Shown: positions 1 through 8,622 of the stretch, piece after piece
How positions within the stretch are numbered: the first letter of the stretch is position 1
Layout of the letters: each line of letters starts with the position of its first letter
Origin: Promethearchaeota archaeon
GTDB taxonomy: Archaea > Asgardarchaeota > Lokiarchaeia > Sigynarchaeales > SOKP01
DNA length: 58,507 nt
Assembly: GCA_019058515.1 (NCBI GenBank)
Contig: JAHPYY010000032.1
Coordinates: forward strand, 1 to 58,507
Direction of reading: 5' to 3'
Translations under genes and position numbers: made by a program
Notes under the pieces: generated by a model
The model's input: the letters and a program-made list of their open reading frames with translations, nothing else
The model's database searches: none
Told to the model about the DNA's origin: nothing

Positions 1-2
1 CA

Positions 3-650
3 GTAGCACCATTTGATATGGTTTCAGCTTATTTAAGAGGCATGCGCGGAATTATGTTAGACATGTATAGAAATCCCGAGGAATTAAAAAAAGTATGTGA
101 TCTGCTAGCGAAAGCCCAATTGGATTCTCTAGATGCGTTAAGCGGTATGCCTGGAGCATCAGATGATAATACAGTTTCACTATCTTTTGTGCCCTTAAAT
201 CGAGGTGCTGACGGATTCATGAATAACGATCAATTTGCGGAGTTTTATTGGCCTGGACTTACCAAAACCATGGAGGGTATGATCGCCAAAGGAATAACTC
301 CAATGCCATTTTTCGAAGGGAGATATAACGATCGTTTGGAATTTTTAGAGGAGTTCGCGAAAAAACACAAAGGAAAACTCGTATACTGGTTTCATGATAC
401 AGACATTATCAGAGTTAAGGAGATGATGGGAGACTATGTATGTATAAGAGGTAATGTTCCCGCTTCTCTATTGATAGGAGGTCCCCCCAAGGCTGTTGAT
501 GAATATGTAAAGAAATGTATAGAAGGATGCATGGAAGGGGGAGGGTATCTCGTTGATGGTGGTGTTTCTGGTATCCCAAATGAAGCTAGGCACGAAAATG
601 TGCAAGCTATGACTGATGCTGTTCATAAGTATGGAGTCTATCGAAAATAA
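3..650 (+). CDS. Uroporphyrinogen decarboxylase (URO-D) family protein, 5' end outside window
   Basis: The reading frame is open from base 3, so the gene begins before the window; the ATG at 18 is internal (VAPFDMVSAYLRG reads continuously). About 215 C-terminal residues are visible. The PFDMVSAYLRG start, the long helical stretch and the VDGGVSGIPNEARHENVQAM end fit the URO-D fold used by heme-pathway decarboxylases and by the MtaA/MtbA-type methyltransferases of methylotrophic archaea. In archaea such stand-alone paralogues usually serve methyl transfer with a corrinoid protein rather than heme synthesis, but no corrinoid protein is visible here, so the substrate is unknown. Family call is firm; function is inference. 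Confidence 0.8.
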   Translation, partial: VAPFDMVSAYLRGMRGIMLDMYRNPEELKKVCDLLAKAQLDSLDALSGMPGASDDNTVSLSFVPLNRGADGFMNNDQFAEFYWPGLTKTMEGMIAKGITPMPFFEGRYNDRLEFLEEFAKKHKGKLVYWFHDTDIIRVKEMMGDYVCIRGNVPASLLIGGPPKAVDEYVKKCIEGCMEGGGYLVDGGVSGIPNEARHENVQAMTDAVHKYGVYRK

Positions 651-733
651 ATCTAAAAATTTTCCTTCTTTTTTATATATTGAGATTAAAAGGTCGATGT
701 TTTTGAGATTATTTTGGCGTGCCCCTTTGATGA

Positions 734-901
734 TTATACTATTATGCTAATGTAAATAACATCGTTTTTATTAGACTTAAGGCACTTCATGGATTTGATT
801 ATAAAACTGCAAACAAGAAATATGAAAAAGAAATTATAAGGCAATTTTTTTATCAAACGGGTATGAAACTGCAGTTTAAGGGTTTTAAATTTAATTTTTA
901 A
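734..901 (+). other. Open frame without a start codon, possible gene remnant
   Basis: Fifty-five codons are open after two TGA codons (728-733). The product has a protein-like composition (ALHGFDYKTANKKYEKEI) but contains no start codon near its beginning and I do not recognise it. It lies just upstream of a truncated thiolase, so it may be debris from the same deletion. It could also be chance in AT-rich DNA. Confidence 0.2.
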
Positions 902-909
902 GCATCTTT

Positions 910-1320
910 TTGTTCGGGGTTCCATGGAGTAATTATTCTTTACACGCGATTGCAACCGCTGTGGAGTTGATTCGCAATGAAAATTCGCTAAAAATTATGG
1001 TACTTACTAATGGGGGGTATATTACGAAAGAATCCATAGGAATATACGGAAAAAGCCCTCCTCGGGTGAATTGGGGAGAAGAAGATCATACTGAACTTCT
1101 GAAATCTCTGTTAGCTAAAATCCTTCCCAAACCAGTAGAAAAAGCGAATGGAGAAATTGCAATTGATGCTTATACGATTAAATATACTCGAGATGGATCT
1201 CCAGTTCAAGCTATAATTGTGGGGCATTTCAAGGATGGAAAAAGAACGATTGCACGAATGGAAAAAGATCTTATTGAAGAGCTAAAAATCGATACGGATG
1301 AATTCGTTGGAATGACCTGA
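910..1320 (+). pseudogene. Thiolase / acetyl-CoA acetyltransferase, C-terminal fragment
   Basis: The 136 residues match only the C-terminal part of the SCP2-thiolase-like acetyl-CoA acetyltransferases: NNY.LHAIATAVE followed by LTNGGYITKESIGIYGKSPP, then a short beta-rich tail similar to the OB-fold extension seen in that family. Full-length relatives have about 500 residues, so the catalytic N-terminal two thirds, including the nucleophilic Cys, are missing. The only start is a TTG in the middle of the conserved motif, which supports a truncated relic rather than a short gene. The remaining frame is intact, so the loss may be recent, or a small domain may be retained. Confidence 0.7.
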
Positions 1321-1440
1321 GCTGTAAAGTACGATAGCGTGAGGAAACTAAATGCCATTATTGACTAATTAGAATTGATTGAAATAAAATTAATTTAGAT
1401 CAATCAAAGAACTATAATTATTAGTGAAATAGTTTCTTAG

Positions 1441-2619
1441 TTATCTATTACCGCTGTTTTTTATTAATTCTACTATCTTATCCTCAATATCGTTTACTTC
1501 TTGAGATAAAACACACTGAGCAGAAAAATTAGAACCACCGCCTTTTCCTTCATAGTACTCAATTAGAAGTTTCACCAACTCATTAGCATTGATCGTTTCG
1601 CTTTTAGAATATACACTAATCCTGGTATCGTTTTCAATTTTAACTAAAATAGAATTATCAGGAAATTTCTTAAATTCTTTTCTTAACAATTTATCATCAA
1701 TTTCTGAGCTTACTAGGTTAACAAAATTGCCGTTGATTTCAAACCTTGGCTTAACTGACATATGGTTCAAAAAAGCGAGCTGTAATTTAGCAAGCAAATC
1801 GCTTGTTTTGTTAACTTTTGAATTATATTCATTTATTACTTTCGCAATATCAAAAATTGACTGCTTTGACTTTTCTAATGAATTAACCAAGTCAATATTA
1901 ACATCAGAAAAATTATTTAGCGATTTCTTCCCTAATAAGTATCTTATTTCCAAGTTTTTGTGGAATCTATAAACTAAAATTTGTCCAATCTCGTTTGTTA
2001 ATTCTACATGGGTGCCTCCACAACACACTTGGTCCAAACCCTCGATATGGACGATTCTAATAATCTCTTTATCCGGGATCTTGCCCCTAATGTTGTAATT
2101 ATTTGCATTAAATTCTTTCCTTTTTAAGGTTTCTGTTAGAACTACTCTCGTTTCGTTTGAAAATATAAGATTTGCTTCTTTTATTAACGATTTTAGGTCA
2201 GAAACTGTAAGTTTGCGCTCAAATTGAAGTGTGACGTCTTCAAAACTAATAAACGCTCTATTCGTCTCATTGTCGAATTTATTTCTGGCAATAGCGGATA
2301 TTATATGCTGGGAAGTGTGAGCTTTCATTAGCCCGTATCTATATTCCCAATCTATGTTTCCCTTAACCATATCACCCACATTGAAGCGTTCTATAACATC
2401 TGGTTTAAGGTGGTGGATAATGTAATTATCCTCTTTAGTCACTGACAATACTTCGTATCTCTCGCTATTATGTAGAATAAATCCTTTATCGCAATCTTGA
2501 CCACCACCCTGTGGATAGAACAGTGTTTTATCTAGAATGAGACCTTCTGGAGTTGTTTTTTCCACTTTAGCTTCGAAAGTTTTCTCGTAGGGGTTTTCCC
2601 AAAACAATTTTTCAGTCAT
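1441..2619 (-). CDS. alaX: Alanyl-tRNA editing protein AlaX-L
   Basis: Free-standing editing enzyme that hydrolyses mischarged Ser- (or Gly-) tRNA-Ala in the cytoplasm. An N-terminal beta-barrel (about residues 1-90) resembles the AlaRS region preceding the editing site. The editing domain shows both zinc motifs, HTSQH (H101, H105) and CxxxH (C200, H204). The C-terminal part (about 255-392) ends in a DHHA1-like domain with the GKGGGS glycine motif near residue 360. The 392-residue length fits the long AlaX class. It is divergent from the mannosidase gene at 2756, sharing about 136 bp. The ATG at 2619 begins the usual short strand of the barrel. Confidence 0.93.
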   Translation of the reverse strand: MTEKLFWENPYEKTFEAKVEKTTPEGLILDKTLFYPQGGGQDCDKGFILHNSERYEVLSVTKEDNYIIHHLKPDVIERFNVGDMVKGNIDWEYRYGLMKAHTSQHIISAIARNKFDNETNRAFISFEDVTLQFERKLTVSDLKSLIKEANLIFSNETRVVLTETLKRKEFNANNYNIRGKIPDKEIIRIVHIEGLDQVCCGGTHVELTNEIGQILVYRFHKNLEIRYLLGKKSLNNFSDVNIDLVNSLEKSKQSIFDIAKVINEYNSKVNKTSDLLAKLQLAFLNHMSVKPRFEINGNFVNLVSSEIDDKLLRKEFKKFPDNSILVKIENDTRISVYSKSETINANELVKLLIEYYEGKGGGSNFSAQCVLSQEVNDIEDKIVELIKNSGNR

Positions 2620-2755
2620 ATGTGCAATTAAATAAGTGAGATAAAAAAAATAAGATTTGGTTATTTCTTACACTCAAAGGTATTAATGATTTTTTCGACT
2701 ATGTTAAAATAAATCCAAATATTTAGGTAAGTATCTCAAAGGGATATAAATTAAA

Positions 2756-5626
2756 ATGCAACCTAAATTAACTGAAAACGTAGGAAAGATATCAGGCAAT
2801 CGAAGACTTGACGCTTCAGAATTAGAAGAACCCGACCAAGACGATCAAACAAAGTTTGACAAATGGCTAGGAGGAGGTCGAAAAGTCGGAGTAAAACGAC
2901 TGGTAAACGGATGGGAGCGTCAGATGAACTTATTTAGCAAACATTCAGATTTAGAGATTCATATGGTTGGTCAATCGCACATCGATTGTGCGTGGATGTG
3001 GCGGTTTGAGCAAACTCGGAAAAAAGCTCAAGTTACTTTTAAAAAGGCAATACTACACGCTAAATTGTTTCCAGACACATATAAGTTTGCATTAAGCGAA
3101 CCTTTACTGCTGGAATGGATAAAAGAAGACAATCCACAGTTATTTAAAGAAATTCAGGAAATTGTTAAAAAAGGAAATATTGAGCTGGTTGGAGGCTCTT
3201 ATGTTGAGCCGGATTGTATGATGCCTTCCGGTGAAGCGATGGTAAGGCAAAGATTATACGGTATGCGATTTTTTCGAGATAATTTTGGGATTCTCCCTAA
3301 AGTAGAATGGTTTCTGGATTCTTTTGGTTACAACATAGGACTTCCTCAAATATTAGCTAAGTCCGGGGCTCACTACTTTTGGAGTTCTAAACTGACGTGG
3401 AATTTACAAACTCTCTTTCCGTTTGTGAATTTTTGGTGGCAAAGTCCTGATGGTTCAACAATTCTAACGGGAATGTTTCACCAAAACGAATCTGTCATTG
3501 GATCGTGGAAGATGTTTGAGAATGGGCGTCATCTACTCAAAGACAACGGTCAAAAAATCTGGAACTACTCGTATAATTACGATCTTTTGGGAGAACATGT
3601 AAAAAACGACATTTGTCCCGTAGTGGGATACTTTTTTGGGTGGGGAGATGGTGGACACGGTCCTACTCATAAGGAAGTCGCTGTGGCTAATGAATTAGTC
3701 AAATATGATATGTTTAAATGGAGTGGGGTTGAGGAATTTTATAAGAGATTAGAATCTTATTCAGAACATTTTCCTATCTGGAACGACGAGATGTATTTGG
3801 AAAACCATCGAGGGTGTTTTTCTAACCACGCTGAAGTTAAAAGACAAAATAGAAAATACGAAACACTCATCCTTAGTTTGGAAAAATTAGCTGTTTTAAC
3901 CTCTTTGTTTAGCACATCGTTAAATTACCCTTGCGAGTTATTTGAAAAGTTATGGAAGATAACCTTAAAGAACCATTTTCACGATGTTCTTCCAGGAAGC
4001 TCAATTCCCGAAGTTTACGACGAAGTGTGGGATGATTGGCAGAAACAAAAAGCACTTTCGGAAAGTATACTTGACTATTTAAAAATTTTCAATGACTCGC
4101 AACAATCAACCGAAAAAAAACAGACATTATTACTGTTTAATCCACTATCTTGGGACCGTAATTCAAGAGTTTTTATTCCTATAGATGTTTTCCCTAATCC
4201 CCCAGGATTAGACTCAAGGGGTAAACCAAATTATGCCAAAATATCATTTCACGAAGCAGAGAAAGGAGAATTTATATGCCAACCTGTACCAAAAGACGAA
4301 ATTCAAGACTCCGATACTAGACCTCCCGGATGGTGGACGATTTTACCCTTAAAAAGTTTAAGTCTATCGATTGCAAAATTAAAACTTTTAAACGATGAAG
4401 AGAGTCGGGATTTAGAATCGAGGAACCCCTTCGAAACCGAGACTAATAGTATTAAAAGCGATTCAATTAAACTTGTATTAGATTCAAGTAACGGTGCTAT
4501 TATCCAACTCAAAGTTAAAGGTGTTAACAACGGTAAGAATTTACTTAACGGAGATAAATCGAACCTTACTTTCGGTTTTCTTGACGACGACAAGAGTTTT
4601 CCCGCGTGGAATTTAACCCCTAAGTACTGGGAGCATCCGCTTGATCTTTCGAACGATATTAATGTTCAAATAACACATAGTGAGAATGGTTCCGTGTTTT
4701 CTACCTTGGAAATACAAAAAGAAATCGCAAATACTACCGTGAAGCAGAAGATCACCCTTTTTAAGAACAATCCAGAAGTCTTTTTCGAATATAATACTGA
4801 TTGGCAAAAAGAAACCACTATGCTAAAAATATTATATAGTACATCTACTCAGGCGATTAAAGCCAAAGCTGATGCAATGTATTGTGCTATTGAATTTAAC
4901 GCTAATCCCGAAGTCCCTTGCGATAAAGCGCGCTATGAGAAAATATGCCACCAATATTGCGATGTGAGCGCGCCTGATGATAGCTGGGGGTTAGCTTTGT
5001 TAAACGAGGGTAAGTATGCGTTTGATGTTAACTCCGGTGATATCCGATTGACTTTGCTTAGGAGCTGTAAATACCCTCCTCCTGCTCCAGAAGCATGGGT
5101 TATTAAGGAGAGAAAACTTAACGAAGAATCACACAACCATAAAGTGCCCGTGTATAGTGGATTAGGTCCGTTTCGATGTAGATACGCTCTATTTCCTCAT
5201 AACGGCGGAGCCCTTATTGACCAGGAGGGAAAACCTAACTCGGAAGTAAAAAGAAAAGCGGAAGAGTTTAATAATCCAGTTATTGTGTTGCCAGTTAAAG
5301 GTGATTCTCTGGAAGCTCTTGAGGAATTTAATGGCAAACCTTTAATAAGCGTCAATTGTGAAAACATTTTTGTTTCGGCTTTGAAGTTTAACGAATGGGG
5401 TACGAAGGATACAATTATAATGCGAGTATGCGAAACATCTGGGATATCAACTGATGTTCAAGTAGCGATAAAGCCCCCCTTCAACAAGAAGATAAAAACT
5501 ATTAAACCAGTAGATCTACTCGAAAGAGAGGTAGATCAGGAAGTAAATTGGAATTCCACTGATTTTACTTTAAATTTTAAGATCGGAAAGTTCGAAATAT
5601 GCACCTTCGAGCTTTATCTTAACTAA
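2756..5626 (+). CDS. Alpha-mannosidase, glycoside hydrolase family 38
   Basis: Retaining alpha-mannosidase that trims alpha-linked mannose, probably from imported or surface glycans; no signal peptide is visible, so it is likely cytoplasmic. The GH38 catalytic domain starts near residue 65. Zinc ligands HID (H75, D77), the nucleophile in FLDSFGYN (D188) and the third-ligand region NHFHD (about 406-410) are all present. A helical middle domain and a large beta-sandwich C-terminal half (about 460-956) follow, as in family members of 850-1050 residues. No interruption is seen. It stands alone, with a flavodoxin 84 bp downstream that has no obvious functional link. Confidence 0.93.
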   Translation: MQPKLTENVGKISGNRRLDASELEEPDQDDQTKFDKWLGGGRKVGVKRLVNGWERQMNLFSKHSDLEIHMVGQSHIDCAWMWRFEQTRKKAQVTFKKAILHAKLFPDTYKFALSEPLLLEWIKEDNPQLFKEIQEIVKKGNIELVGGSYVEPDCMMPSGEAMVRQRLYGMRFFRDNFGILPKVEWFLDSFGYNIGLPQILAKSGAHYFWSSKLTWNLQTLFPFVNFWWQSPDGSTILTGMFHQNESVIGSWKMFENGRHLLKDNGQKIWNYSYNYDLLGEHVKNDICPVVGYFFGWGDGGHGPTHKEVAVANELVKYDMFKWSGVEEFYKRLESYSEHFPIWNDEMYLENHRGCFSNHAEVKRQNRKYETLILSLEKLAVLTSLFSTSLNYPCELFEKLWKITLKNHFHDVLPGSSIPEVYDEVWDDWQKQKALSESILDYLKIFNDSQQSTEKKQTLLLFNPLSWDRNSRVFIPIDVFPNPPGLDSRGKPNYAKISFHEAEKGEFICQPVPKDEIQDSDTRPPGWWTILPLKSLSLSIAKLKLLNDEESRDLESRNPFETETNSIKSDSIKLVLDSSNGAIIQLKVKGVNNGKNLLNGDKSNLTFGFLDDDKSFPAWNLTPKYWEHPLDLSNDINVQITHSENGSVFSTLEIQKEIANTTVKQKITLFKNNPEVFFEYNTDWQKETTMLKILYSTSTQAIKAKADAMYCAIEFNANPEVPCDKARYEKICHQYCDVSAPDDSWGLALLNEGKYAFDVNSGDIRLTLLRSCKYPPPAPEAWVIKERKLNEESHNHKVPVYSGLGPFRCRYALFPHNGGALIDQEGKPNSEVKRKAEEFNNPVIVLPVKGDSLEALEEFNGKPLISVNCENIFVSALKFNEWGTKDTIIMRVCETSGISTDVQVAIKPPFNKKIKTIKPVDLLEREVDQEVNWNSTDFTLNFKIGKFEICTFELYLN

Positions 5627-5710
5627 TTAATTTTTATTATTCTTGTTTTGAATCCATTTTAAATAATTTTAAATTGCCCCTAAAACCATTTTTATTGAAT
5701 AGTATTAAAA

Positions 5711-6208
5711 GTGTTAGTTATGAACCAAAGAATCTTAATCGTCTACTACTCTTTGACGGGAAACACCAAATTAGTAGCGGATGAAATCGCTAGGGAATTA
5801 AACGCAGATATAGAACCTCTGAAACCTATTAAAGAATTGAACCCTGAATCGAGGATGCGTTATTTTTGGGGGGGATTTCAAGCTAATATGAAACGGAAAC
5901 CTAAACTTGAGTCAATAAAATACAACCCTCTTGAATACGATATAATCATCCTTGGCACACCAATTTGGAGCTGGACATTCTCACCTCCCACACGTTCTTA
6001 TTTGGCAAAGTTCAACTTAGCGGGAAAAAGATTAGCGTTGTTTTGTTGCTGTGCTGGCGATGGAACTAATGCTATGGGAAAATTTAGAAATCATCTAAAA
6101 AATAGTACTATATTAAGCGAAAAGATATTTCAAGAGCCACTAACTCACGGTGTTGAAGCAGCTAAAGAGACTGCAAGAACCTGGGTAAAAAATATTTTAA
6201 AAGTTTAA
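5711..6208 (+). CDS. Flavodoxin-like FMN protein
   Basis: Small electron carrier or NADPH:quinone-type flavodoxin. The FMN phosphate loop YYSLTGNTK sits at residues 12-20, and the second FMN loop region (LGTPIWSWTFSPP) and third (CCCAGDGTNAMGKF) follow in the correct order. The domain fills the 165 residues. A methionine three codons downstream (MNQRILIVYYS) is an equally good start. It is convergent with the gelsolin-like gene, the stops lying 4 bp apart. Redox partner unknown; low-potential transfer to hydrogenase or radical-SAM systems would be plausible. Confidence 0.85.
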   Translation: MLVMNQRILIVYYSLTGNTKLVADEIARELNADIEPLKPIKELNPESRMRYFWGGFQANMKRKPKLESIKYNPLEYDIIILGTPIWSWTFSPPTRSYLAKFNLAGKRLALFCCCAGDGTNAMGKFRNHLKNSTILSEKIFQEPLTHGVEAAKETARTWVKNILKV

Positions 6209-6211
6209 ATT

Positions 6212-6802
6212 CTATTGTTTTTCTTTTATCTTATTCAAGTTAACTATCAACCAACAAAGTTCTTCATAAGTTGAAGAGGATTTAAATATTTCCTCGGTCT
6301 TTTTTTCTAATTCCCTTTTAGTGGGAGCTTTTTTGCCTATTACGATAGATAATTGAAGTTTTGCAAGCATTTTGCATAATTCTTTGTAAGGTTTGTTTTT
6401 TTGAGAAAGTTCGTGGGCAGCAAGCGTTAACTCCGCTTCTAGATCAGGTTCGAGTCCTGCATCAATAAGTTCAAGAGTATCGTCTACTTCTAATACTAGT
6501 TCATCACGTCTTTCAATATCTTCAGTTTGTTCTAATCCTCTTCTGAGAATATTCATAATAGATAAGAAAGAGCCGTACTCTTGGTTTTGATCTAAAACTT
6601 GAATTTTAGCACTGTTTTTTCTTTTTTTATTAATATTTTCTGCTTTTAATAACCCATATTTTCTTTTGTTTTCTGAGGCTTTTAATCCACGCCAAATGTA
6701 AATATTTTTCATATCATCAATAATAAATACTTTGGTTTCCGCAAAATTAACTTTCTTTACAATTCTTAACGCTCCGTTTTCGTAGATGGTGTATAATTTC
6801 AT
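6212..6802 (-). CDS. Gelsolin-like domain protein
   Basis: Residues about 18-80 carry the gelsolin repeat pattern: a hydrophobic strand ending in VFIIDD, then KNIYIWRGLKASENKRKYGLL, then a strand (KIQVLDQNQEYGSF). Gelsolin-type domains bind and sever or cap actin, and Asgard archaea encode actins and gelsolin-like proteins. A helical, charged C-terminal half (about 85-196) follows that I do not recognise. There is one gelsolin repeat, versus three to six in eukaryotes. No signal or membrane segment, so cytoplasmic. CG dinucleotides are rare here, as in the next two genes. The domain call rests on motif recognition alone. Confidence 0.7.
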   Translation of the reverse strand: MKLYTIYENGALRIVKKVNFAETKVFIIDDMKNIYIWRGLKASENKRKYGLLKAENINKKRKNSAKIQVLDQNQEYGSFLSIMNILRRGLEQTEDIERRDELVLEVDDTLELIDAGLEPDLEAELTLAAHELSQKNKPYKELCKMLAKLQLSIVIGKKAPTKRELEKKTEEIFKSSSTYEELCWLIVNLNKIKEKQ

Positions 6803-6932
6803 AGGAGTTTCACAGATAGGACAAGTTTAATATCGAACCTAAGTTAACTAATAATATTTCGATATTTTAATTCTTTGGAAAAATCACATGATAAGTTCAT
6901 AAATTTGCTGGATATTTAAATTTAAAACAATT

Positions 6933-7721
6933 TTAAAAGTATTCAAAAAAACAGATTAACCCACCAAATTTATCTAAGATAGCTCCCGCTTCAGATTCCT
7001 GCTTGACAATCTTTGTTTTGATTTCAAGGTTTTTAGCGATTTGTAAAATTCGATGGGCTTTATTCCTATTTTTAGGATTAGTTATATATTCTTCAGTCAA
7101 AATAATATAATTTGGTTTATTTTTATTTGGATTTTCCTTAATGAGTCGCAACTCTCTATTGATTTCCTCCAATGTATAAAGAATTTTTGAGTGATTTTCA
7201 TTTTTGTTAATCAGATCTTTTAATTGCCCCAAAATTAATAATCCCTCCTGATTGGAGCTTTTATCGATAATATTTTTAAAGGATTCTTGCGACTTTAAAT
7301 AAAGTATGTCCTTTTTAGTCTTTGCTTGATTTCCTACAACTTTAGAAAGTATAACTTGCGACTCTCCTTTCTTTAATAACCACCTATGATGCTTGTTAAT
7401 GTGATTAAGAAATTCATTTGAGTACAATTCTTTTGGTGGAGAAAGTAATATTAAATTTCTATTACCTTCTTTAATAATTGGCCTTAGCACATTGATTAAT
7501 TTTTCGTGAAAATTATATAACTGCTTTCTACTTTGATTTCTTCGCTTTCTTCCACGACTTACTTTAAGGAAAAACCTAATAGAATTACTATATACTTTCC
7601 AAATTACAGCATTATCGATATGTAGTCCAATTAATATACCGATTGGATGACCTCTTTTAGGACGCCTTTTCTTTTTTTTAGGCATGAATTTTGATAAGCT
7701 AGAATGAATTTTATTAAGCAA
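6933..7721 (-). CDS. eRF1/Pelota-like protein without the N-terminal decoding domain
   Basis: After a very basic N-terminus (KKKKRRPKRGHP) the protein shows a domain-2-like fold with strand IGLHIDNAVIWKVY, a basic RGRKRRNQSRKQLYNFHEKL helix, and a strand with LILLSPPKEL where Pelota and eRF1 carry the 'AGPG.K' turn. The C-terminal part (about 165-262) resembles domain 3: YTLEEINREL, a YIILTEEYI strand, and an ending SEAGAILDKFGGLICFFEY matching the 'G.qL..lGGi.A.LRY' end of Pelota. The first (Lsm-like or NIKS) domain is missing, and no GGQ is seen, so peptide release is doubtful. It may act in ribosome rescue like Vms1/ANKZF1-type relatives. Assignment rests on motif similarity. Confidence 0.55.
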   Translation of the reverse strand: MLNKIHSSLSKFMPKKKKRRPKRGHPIGILIGLHIDNAVIWKVYSNSIRFFLKVSRGRKRRNQSRKQLYNFHEKLINVLRPIIKEGNRNLILLSPPKELYSNEFLNHINKHHRWLLKKGESQVILSKVVGNQAKTKKDILYLKSQESFKNIIDKSSNQEGLLILGQLKDLINKNENHSKILYTLEEINRELRLIKENPNKNKPNYIILTEEYITNPKNRNKAHRILQIAKNLEIKTKIVKQESEAGAILDKFGGLICFFEYF

Positions 7722-7878
7722 ATAAGCTCTAAATTAATATATAATTAAAGGAAAAAAAAGATAATCTATAAGGAGTATTTATTGAATATCCATATTAATT
7801 ATTTGCCCAACATTGGAAAATATATTTCAAAGTAACTCCTTTTTATTTCACCAATTTTTAAGATAAAGGAGTTTACTT

Positions 7879-8541
7879 ATGGAAGATATCAAGAAACATC
7901 ATAAATTCAAGCAAAAATATAATAATATGGAACAAAAAATAACAAGGCTAAATAAGAACCAAATTCTCATGGCAGGGGAAGTGCTTGGTCGAGCTTTAAA
8001 AGACGATCCTGTTTCAGTCCATGCAATACCTGATACAAAAGAAAGACATTTAAAAATTAAACATATTTTTCAGACTACAGTATGTTTGGGTGTTAGATAT
8101 GGAATAGCATACGCACCCTCGCCTAATTTAGAAGGAATTGCAGTATGGTTACCATTTAAAGAATATAGTGAAAAAAAACTAAGAATGCTAATATGAAGTT
8201 TAAAAGCGAAGATTTATAAAATGGGATCTGAAGCAGGGAAACGGTTTAAACCTGTTGAGGAAATTAATACTAAAATCCATAAAGAATTTGCATCTAGAGA
8301 ACATTGATATTTACAAAGTTTAGGTGTAGACCCTGAATACCAAGGCAAAGGATATGGAACTGCTTTAATTAATTATATGCAACCCAGAATTGATCAACAA
8401 GGCTTACCAGTGTTTCTGGAGACTTCAACCGAAGTTAATGTAAGGATTTATAAAAAATTAGGATTTGAGGTTGTTAAAGAAATGGATATTCTTAAACCCT
8501 CAATAAAAGAATTTTTTATGCTTAGAGAACCTAATAGATGA
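7879..8541 (+). pseudogene. GNAT-family N-acetyltransferase interrupted by two in-frame UGA codons
   Basis: One continuous frame of 220 codons encodes a GNAT protein: an N-terminal alpha/beta part (LMAGEVLGRALKDDP), then the acetyl-CoA binding motif LGVDPEYQGKGYGTAL and the C-terminal YKKLGFEVVKE. It is broken only by TGA at codon 106 (8194-8196) and codon 143 (8305-8307). Codon 143 falls in 'EH-stop-YLQSLGV', where relatives have a conserved Trp (HWYL), so TGG to TGA is the simplest explanation. There are no frameshifts, so decay is recent or UGA is read through. A selenocysteine is unlikely because Cys is not expected at that site. Confidence 0.75.
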
Positions 8542-8622
8542 AGGTTTGAAAAAAATATATAAGACTAACCATCCAAGATTGGTAAAAGAAATACGCTATT
8601 ATTATTACAATTGATATCAATG

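Noticed and set aside
1589..1972. Plus-strand frame opposite alaX
   Set aside because: Antisense shadow of a strongly supported gene; no family resemblance.
6446..6466. GGTTCGAGTCC-like T-arm sequence
   Set aside because: It looks like a tRNA T-loop, but no matching acceptor, D or anticodon arms are found, and it lies within the gelsolin-like coding frame.
8305..8307. Second selenoprotein: GNAT UGA codon as selenocysteine
   Set aside because: The position is Trp in relatives, and there is no Cys homologue or redox motif.
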